Source of the DNA: an uncultured Pseudomonadota bacterium
GTDB lineage: Bacteria > Bdellovibrionota_B > Oligoflexia > Oligoflexales > CAIMVM01
Assembly (NCBI GenBank): GCA_903844895.1
Contig: CAIMVM010000028.1
Coordinates: 1 to 35,993 of the forward strand
Reading direction: 5' to 3'
DNA length: 35,993 nucleotides
The notes beneath the pieces are model-generated. The model was not told where the DNA came from, ran no database searches, and saw only the letters and a program-made list of their open reading frames with translations. Made by a program: the position numbers and the translations under genes. How positions within the stretch are numbered: the stretch's first letter is position 1; every line of letters begins with the position of its first letter. This document shows, one piece after another, positions 31,159-35,993 of this stretch.

Positions 31159-32712
31159 GTGCAACGAAATTCAAGAAACATCTCAAAAATTTTCATGCAT
31201 ATCTTGCTTCTTTCCCTCCTCATTCGCTGCGGGAATGCTGGCAAAGCAGGAGAAGGGAGCGATTTGCTTTCTGGAAGTGCAACCATTAAAGGGAGCATTA
31301 CATCAGAATCGGGAGGCCAGGGGGATCTTTCTGGTTGGAATTTGTGTTTATTAGATCGAGATTTTAACTATTGTCGGACAGCTGCCGTAGATACTGCGGG
31401 ACTATTTTCCTTTAAGGGAATCGACACAGGGCGGGTTTATTCGTTAGTACTCATGTCTCCATCTCTTATCTTTAGCGCGATCTTATCAGTTCCTTCTTCG
31501 GAGAAGACGGGTTTTTTAACACAGTATTTTAAAATCTCTTCTTCGAATTTACCGCGCGTCATTTATAAGGGGGCGACCTTATCGTTTCAAAATACGAGTG
31601 GCATCACCTTTGAAAAGAGTGTGGTGAAAGATTCTGATGCGGATGGAGTACCAGATGGAATGACTTCTGGGCAATTCAGTTTAGAGAATTCCAACCCTTC
31701 CTTCGCGCATCAACTGGGCTTATATGGGCAAGGGAATAGCGACCTAGATTCTCCATTTGACATGCCAGCGAGAGGCTTTGACCTGGCAGCGAATTCAGCA
31801 ACACTCGACACGGACCGTGATGGGACTCCCAATCAAAAAGATTCCGATATCGATGGCGATGGCATTCCCAACGTTTTCGATGCTGATGACGATGGGGATG
31901 GAGTTCTAGACATTTTAGACCGAGATGCTAACGGTGATTTGATAAACGATGCAACTGCGGTGCTTGGCGATGGATACTTTGGGATTGGAGTCGAGTGGAT
32001 TGCGGTAAACTATTCACTCGCGAAACAAGATGACAATTCTACGAAAAAACTTTTAACGGTTGTTGCTAAGCTCAGAAGTGGCGTCAATCCTTCGGCAGTT
32101 CAGATAAGAGCCCCGAATACTCTTATTAAAAACGCGACTGTAGACGTCATTTCAAGTACAGGAACTACGTCTTCTGCGGCTTTTGATGGCCTATTGATGG
32201 ATGATGGCAAAAATGGTGACGGTGCCGCGAATGACGGTTTCTTTGCTAGAACCATAACGTTGCCATCGACTGCTGTCACAGTAAGAAACATGGTGATCTT
32301 GGTGCAACTTAGATTTGGCTCCGATGCAGATGCAAAGTATATGGAATTTCCTTATACCTTTCCTCCTATCACCCTGGGAACAGTAACAGCCCTTCATTCT
32401 GGGTCTTCAACCCTTGGTACATTCCAGTGCTGCTCAGGCAATCCATTTGGATCCTCGGTTACAGACTTTGGTTGGTCGGTAAAGATCTTTGATTCTTCCA
32501 AGAAGTTGTTCTATTCCTCTCCCGCGCAAGCTGGAGCCTCGGCTGCCTCCACTTATACCATGCCGACAGGTATTTGGGAAAATCTAGTCAACTTAGCGAC
32601 AGCAGGGGAAACGTTTACTTACAAGATTTCAGCAAGCCTTTTTGACCGTATTCCGGGATATCCATCCTTTAATATCCAAACGAAAAGTGAAGATGTTGTG
32701 ACGGGGAATTAA
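31159..32712 (+). CDS. Lipoprotein with thrombospondin type 3 calcium-binding repeats
   Basis: 517 residues from a GTG at 31159, with GGGAG eight bases upstream. The signal peptide (RNISKIFMHILLLSLLIRC) ends at Cys24 in L-I-R-C; Arg at -1 is unusual for a lipobox, so lipidation is likely but not certain. A beta-type N-terminal domain (GSATIKGSITSESGG..., resembling a carboxypeptidase-regulatory or transthyretin-like fold) precedes TSP3-type acidic repeats at about 155-260 (DSDADGVPDG, DTDRDGTPNQKDSDIDGDG, DADDDGDGVLDILDRDANGD). These bind Ca2+. A large beta-rich C-terminal half follows with a CC pair. It is probably surface exposed. It stands alone, 200 bases from the RNHCP gene. Confidence 0.78.
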   Translation: MQRNSRNISKIFMHILLLSLLIRCGNAGKAGEGSDLLSGSATIKGSITSESGGQGDLSGWNLCLLDRDFNYCRTAAVDTAGLFSFKGIDTGRVYSLVLMSPSLIFSAILSVPSSEKTGFLTQYFKISSSNLPRVIYKGATLSFQNTSGITFEKSVVKDSDADGVPDGMTSGQFSLENSNPSFAHQLGLYGQGNSDLDSPFDMPARGFDLAANSATLDTDRDGTPNQKDSDIDGDGIPNVFDADDDGDGVLDILDRDANGDLINDATAVLGDGYFGIGVEWIAVNYSLAKQDDNSTKKLLTVVAKLRSGVNPSAVQIRAPNTLIKNATVDVISSTGTTSSAAFDGLLMDDGKNGDGAANDGFFARTITLPSTAVTVRNMVILVQLRFGSDADAKYMEFPYTFPPITLGTVTALHSGSSTLGTFQCCSGNPFGSSVTDFGWSVKIFDSSKKLFYSSPAQAGASAASTYTMPTGIWENLVNLATAGETFTYKISASLFDRIPGYPSFNIQTKSEDVVTGN

Positions 32713-32886
32713 GGTTTATGGGTGTTGGTTATCCATAGATATTGCCAAATTTTAAGATGCCTTCTGGTTTCCATGCTTCCTGGATTTTTGAAGTCTCTCT
32801 TCTCTTAGATTCGACGGAACTCCCCATGGGCATTGCGGCAAACTTTTATCCTTCCAATCCATCTTTAATCATGGAAAGACGAATTT

Positions 32887-33066
32887 GTGTCTGTTTCAGC
32901 CCTGGGCTTGTGTCTCGTGCTTTGGGTTTGCTGCTTGAACTCACTTTGGCAATTTGCCATAAGACAGCGCCAAGAAATAGAAACTAGAATTCGAGCAACA
33001 ATTCTACTACGCAAAGCTTTTGCCAATCTGTGCATCTCAATTGACAGCAACGGTAACTATAAGTAG
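32887..33066 (+). CDS. Possible small single-pass membrane protein
   Basis: A 59-residue frame with a GTG start and GGAAAG eight bases upstream. It has one strongly hydrophobic segment (SALGLCLVLWVCC), then a basic and helical tail (RQRQEIETRIRATILLRKA). It could be a prepilin-like or small membrane protein. Upstream the same frame continues protein-like through a TAA and a TAG, so it may also be the tail of a broken gene. The low confidence reflects its length and the eroding neighbourhood. Confidence 0.25.
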   Translation: MSVSALGLCLVLWVCCLNSLWQFAIRQRQEIETRIRATILLRKAFANLCISIDSNGNYK

Positions 33067-33094
33067 TTTAGAAAGTTCCTTAGGGGTTGTTTAT

Positions 33095-33505
33095 GTGCCA
33101 AACTTAGCAGCAAGACGTCTCACTCCAAATGAAATTACATCACTAGCCCAGGATAAGAAAGACTGGATTTTGGGAGTGTGTCCGCCGATTCGCATCATAC
33201 TTTCTGGATCTTCTGCCAAAATGGAAATGACAGAAGCCTCGGATATCGACCTTATAGTTGTTTTCAAGACACCTGATGATTTAAATAGTGCCAAAAGAAA
33301 ACTTTGGTCCTCTCGACCTTCTGGCGATTGGCCGGTTGACTTGGTCTTTCATACTACGCAGTCATTTCAACATAGCTGCGACAAAGGTGGCGGAGCTTCT
33401 TGGATAGCATGTCGTGAAGGCATTGTGCTTTTTGAAGAGGAAGCTCTCTTTGAAGAGGAAACTCGCTTTGAAGAGGAAACTCTCTTTGAAAAAGAATCCC
33501 CATGA
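33095..33505 (+). CDS. MNT-type nucleotidyltransferase (antitoxin-like) with tandem-repeat tail
   Basis: 136 residues from the GTG at 33095 (GGGG eight bases upstream); the frame also opens at a TTG at 33020. The minimal nucleotidyltransferase core is clear: IILSGSSAKMEMTEASDIDLIVVF, with the GS-x10-D-x-D pattern that binds metal and nucleotide, and a third acidic residue in WPVDLVF. MNT proteins usually pair with HEPN toxins and inactivate them by adding AMP. The C-terminal 22 residues are an acidic hexapeptide repeat (FEEEAL, FEEETR, FEEETL, FEKE). The stop codon overlaps the start of the HEPN frame by four bases (ATGA), the usual operon layout. Confidence 0.75.
   Translation: MPNLAARRLTPNEITSLAQDKKDWILGVCPPIRIILSGSSAKMEMTEASDIDLIVVFKTPDDLNSAKRKLWSSRPSGDWPVDLVFHTTQSFQHSCDKGGGASWIACREGIVLFEEEALFEEETRFEEETLFEKESP
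33428..33493 (+). repeat. 18-bp tandem repeat, 3.7 copies, inside the MNT gene
   Basis: Copies of TTTGAAGAGGAAACTCTC and close variants start at 33428, 33446, 33464 and 33482 (the last is partial, TTTGAAAAAGAA). Because 18 is a multiple of three, the copy number can change without a frameshift, only lengthening the acidic FEEExx tail. Confidence 0.85.
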
Positions 33506-33915
33506 TCCCGTCAAAACAAGAACGTCTGTTTGAAAAAAAATATGCCGTAGATCTTATCAGAATTGCTGAAAGTGATTTTAAGTAGCCTCGATTTCTTGCC
33601 GCAGCTTCACCAAAAGATATCTGAATCGAAAATGTCTTTTACTTGTGCCAGCAGTCCATCGAAAAATCTCTGAAGGCTGTCCTTGTTGCCAACGAAATAG
33701 CATTTCCTCTCGTTAATGACTTAGGTTCTCTTCTCAGCAGGATGCCAAAAAGTTGTGAGCCTCCCTACGGCTAGGAACTTCTTGATCTCAATCAATATGC
33801 TACGATTCGCAGATATGAAGAAGGCCATTGGCACCCATCACCTTCTGAACTAGCGGTGGTTCTTCAAAAGACTGAAGAGATGCCTCAATGGGCAAGTCTT
33901 ATGGTTGGTCAATAG
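33502..33915 (+). pseudogene. HEPN-domain gene broken by three in-frame stops
   Basis: Starting at the ATG that overlaps the MNT stop, one uninterrupted frame runs to 33915. It reads through TAG (33583-33585), TGA (33622-33624) and TAG (33772-33774). The conceptual protein has the HEPN plan: helix 1 YAVDLIRIAESDFK, helix 2 VFYLCQQSIEKSLKAVLVAN, helix 3 VNDLGSLLSRMP, then ELLDLNQYATIRRYEEG, typical of HEPN partners of MNT. The HEPN R-x4-6-H ribonuclease site may correspond to RRYEEGHWH. No frameshift has occurred, so loss by point mutation looks recent. The MNT antitoxin-like gene is still intact. Confidence 0.7.
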
Positions 33916-34355
33916 AAGATGGGCCATCTCAAAAAATGGGAGTTCAAATTTTCTTCCTAAAACCCATGGCAATCTCTATGAGGTGTCCTTTCATGATCCA
34001 GAAGGCTCCAGATTCATCTTTTAAGACATATCTATCGTTTTCAAATGACTCAATAGGATCGCTTTAAGAGAACATCTTACTAGAGACAATGGGAACCACT
34101 TCTTGAAGGGAAATCTCCGATTGGTTCCGTCATTCACCAAACATTCTTTATTTAAAAACACACAAATAATGGGGTGAGGTGCCTGAGGACTAGCAGCTTA
34201 CTTGGACAAAACCATTTTTCACAGGGTATGTCTTTTACTGTCTGGCGTGTTTTGTGTCTGCAGAAGTGCTGGAAAATATCTGCAGCTACATAGCGTGTCC
34301 AGGGCCAAACGCGTTTTTGGGGGAGCCTTCTGCGCTTGCTCGGCGGCGATTGCAG
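33916..34355. other. Gene-free decaying stretch with a small minus-strand remnant
   Basis: No intact gene. On the minus strand, a frame ending at 33944 reads SDPIESFENDRYVLKDESGAFW and IMKGHLIEIAMGFRKKI, and upstream of a TAA continues as SEISLQEVVPIVSSKMFS. It looks like the tail of a broken gene of unknown family (see next entry). The plus-strand frame at 34202-34516 is the shadow of the ATPase pseudogene on the other strand. Confidence 0.45.
33944..34127 (-). pseudogene. Remnant of an unidentified gene, one in-frame stop
   Basis: About 60 codons of protein-like sequence, with one TAA between the two halves and no start or ribosome-binding site. It follows the HEPN pseudogene on the opposite strand. 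The composition and short strand/helix pattern look coding, but no family is recognised. Confidence 0.3.
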
Positions 34356-35505
34356 CTAATCGTGATGCGCCCAGAGTCTTTCTAAAAAAGTTTGCCAGTA
34401 GAGGCAAGTCACTCCCTCCAAAACCTGATTCAGGGGGTCTTGACTCACAAGGATTCTTTCTTTCCAATCTGCTTCGTTTTGAATTTGCGTCAAACCTCGC
34501 AGGTCTCGCAAATTAACTGTTGATGTGGCTTTGATTTCCATAGCGATGTGATCATCAATAATCAAGTCGACTTCTTGCCCGTCTAGTGTCCGCCAATAGC
34601 TAAGTTCCCATCGACGCCTGGAGTAGCTTTGATAGGCTCGAACCTCTCCAATCAAAAAAAATGCTCAAAAGAACGGCCAAATAGGTCTGAATTTCGATCG
34701 AGAGCTTTCGTTCCCGTTAGTGTGTGAATGACGCCTAAATCAAAAAGAAAGTATTTGGCGGTGGAAGATGTTTTACGCTTCCTTCCTGATTTCCAAACGG
34801 GGAGTTCAAATCCGAGGAGAGTATCCTGTAGGATTTCGTAATACTCCTTGATGGTTTTAGCTGATAGGCCCAAATCGCTTGCAATATTTGCATAGTTGAT
34901 TTGCTCGGAACTCGCTAATGCAGCTAGCTTTAGAACCCGACTAAAGTTGGGCAGACTTCTCACCAAGGCTTCCGCCTGGATTTCTTCTTTAAGGTATAAG
35001 TCCACGTAGGCATAGAGCTCCTCATCTGCATTTTCGGCCAGATAAATTCTGGGAATAGTTCCGTAGCGAAGAGCTCTGTCTAAGTTAAGCTGGGTCCCTT
35101 GAATTTCAAACCAAGTTAGAGGAAATAAGGCGGCCGACCCGGCTCTGCCTCCGAGCATATTGGCATTTTGACGTTTTAGTTTACGAGTGCTTGATCCGGC
35201 GAGTAGGAAACGAAAGGAATTTTCTTCAATGAGGTTAGGGACCTCATCGAGAATTTCAGGGAGCTTCTGGACCTCGTCAATGATAGTCAAAGTTTTTTCC
35301 TGGGCCTTAATCAAAGAGCCCAATAGGCCCGGATTTTGACTCAATGGTAAAAAGTATCGGGAAGGAGGTTGAAGTTGAGAGCTTCCTGGCCCAGATCTTG
35401 AGCCATGAGGGTGGTCTTTCCTGTGGACCTCGGCCCCAACTAAAAATATGATTTTTTCTCAATTAATTTTGGTAGTTGCAGAGTTCTTTTGAATTCAGTA
35501 GTCAT
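34356..35505 (-). pseudogene. AAA ATPase with DUF4143 domain, multiply broken
   Basis: The conceptual protein starts MTTEFKRTLQL at the ATG 35503-35505. It has the Walker A GPRSTGKTTLMAQ (family GPRQVGKTTL), Walker B LTIIDEVQKLPEIL, AGSSTRKLKR, RAGSAALFPLTWFE, and the DUF4143 C-terminal part (FLFDLGVIHTLTG...WRTLDGQEVDLIIDDHIAMEIKA). Three lesions are visible: an in-frame TAG at 35440-35442 (codon 22); a frameshift near 35341-35380, where the upstream frame hits TGA and the downstream part resumes as LSQNPGLL; and a one-base deletion in a T8 run at about 34660-34667, which breaks SFEHFF from LIGEVRAYQS. The last could be a sequencing error. Such ATPases are widespread in accessory DNA, function unknown. 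Confidence 0.8.
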
Positions 35506-35786
35506 ACTTCTCTTTCTAGCAAAAAAACGGAGGTACTGGCTCCGATTCTTATAGAATCAAGAAAAACCTCCTAATTTCAACGGCTTTTAAAACTATCCAA
35601 TTAGGTGGAGTGCCGGGCCGTCAGCCAAGAGGCTTCAAAGCAAGGCCAACCTATATTCGGCAGGAAATCGTTAAAAGGAATCCATGATGCCTTTTTAGCT
35701 AAGGAGAAATTTCTACTGATTCCATGGGCTTTGATGAGGCATCCCCCATTCAAGTTCTCTTGGCGAGCAGCTCCGTGAGGCAAAGT
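35506..35786. other. Intergenic gap before the right-edge gene, with nested inverted repeat
   Basis: No gene supported. GGAGGT (35529-35534) pairs with ACCTCC (35566-35571). Inside it GATTCT (35544-35549) pairs with AGAATC (35553-35558) over a three-base loop. The structure has no following U run on either strand except the A7 on its left, which gives a weak U tract on the minus strand. Confidence 0.45.
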
Positions 35787-35993
35787 CTAAGCCCGAAGCA
35801 GCATCACCCCATAGCCTTTGGGAGTTTGTGTGTGTGAGATTTGTGTTCGCGTTGCCGAAGGCAAGGCCTCTTTTCGGCGATCAAAAATTACGAGGGTGCC
35901 TTGCTTCAGATTCAATCCATCTAAATAACGTTCGAGTTGCTCGAGACCCTCATTCAAAGGATCGCCAATATCGTCACTCCATACCTTTAGCTC
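35787..35993 (-). CDS. C-terminus of probable AAA/PD-(D/E)XK nuclease-like protein; runs off the window
   Basis: The minus strand is open from the right edge to a TAG at 35787-35789, giving the last 68 residues. It begins ELKVWSDD, the E-x-K of a PD-(D/E)XK nuclease core, followed by EGLEQLERYLDGLNLKQGTLVIFDRR, which is typical of the C-terminal nuclease-like domain found after an AAA ATPase in accessory-region proteins. The upstream (N-terminal) part is outside the window. Function is unknown beyond the fold. It lies in the same decaying accessory region. Confidence 0.6.
   Translation of the reverse strand, partial: ELKVWSDDIGDPLNEGLEQLERYLDGLNLKQGTLVIFDRRKEALPSATRTQISHTQTPKGYGVMLLRA

Noticed and set aside
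33583-33774. Stop-codon reassignment or recoding of TAG/TGA
   Set aside because: TAG and TGA end normal genes elsewhere in the window (for example khpA and motA), and no selenocysteine-type structure was seen.
34202-34516. 104-residue plus-strand frame
   Set aside because: It is opposite the C-terminal part of the ATPase pseudogene, which has clear family motifs.

Overview
The window looks like a chromosomal stretch from a Gram-negative, probably motile bacterium of about 45% GC. Two-membrane features are abundant: lipoproteins, an outer-membrane-type protein, Sco, NagZ, a lytic-transglycosylase-like lipoprotein and MotA/MotB. The mix of genes suggests a bacterium of the Bdellovibrionota/Oligoflexia or former deltaproteobacterial type. 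This is inferred from gene content and style, not from a marker phylogeny. Most of the window is housekeeping DNA with short intergenic gaps. The last 3 kb is a decaying accessory region.

Layout. 1-5.8 kb: the end of a response-regulator receiver domain, a His-rich CDF zinc exporter, FolE2, SufE, a two-domain eukaryote-type methylenetetrahydrofolate reductase and a dCTP deaminase. 5.8-11.4 kb: Uup ABC-F ATPase, Sco copper protein, YhbY, a SAM methyltransferase and a Dus tRNA-dihydrouridine synthase. 11.4-16.5 kb: a long gene-poor gap, tRNA-Ala(UGC), a lipoprotein with a lytic-transglycosylase-like start, Hpt, and three small unknown proteins. 16.5-20.4 kb: a RatA/Coq10-like START protein, KhpA overlapping NagZ, and an overlapping operon of a small protein, YbeY and a CorC/HlyC CBS protein. 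20.4-21.1 kb: a divergent intergenic region with four tandem 20-bp units, each centred on a GCCTAGGC palindrome.

21.15-29.48 kb is the most interesting part. It is a seven-gene operon with gaps or overlaps of only a few bases: a PEGA/TPR lipoprotein, MotA, MotB, a membrane protein joining a FliF-like periplasmic ring domain to a FliG-like cytoplasmic domain, an outer-membrane-type protein, a FecR-domain protein and a HAMP/SpoIIE (PP2C) phosphatase. It carries a stator (MotAB) and a one-piece rotor-like partner but no rod, hook, export or filament genes. I read it as a candidate flagellar-motor-derived machine that is not a flagellum, with its own envelope and signalling parts.

29.5-31 kb on the minus strand holds an RNHCP-family zinc protein, the RNase P RNA gene with its own sigma70-type promoter, and trmB. 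31.2-32.7 kb encodes a thrombospondin-type-3-repeat lipoprotein. From 32.9 kb on the region is eroding: a MNT nucleotidyltransferase with a tandem-repeat tail sits next to a HEPN partner carrying three in-frame stops, then an unidentified gene remnant, a multiply broken AAA/DUF4143 ATPase, and the C-terminus of a probable PD-(D/E)XK-type AAA protein that runs off the right edge.
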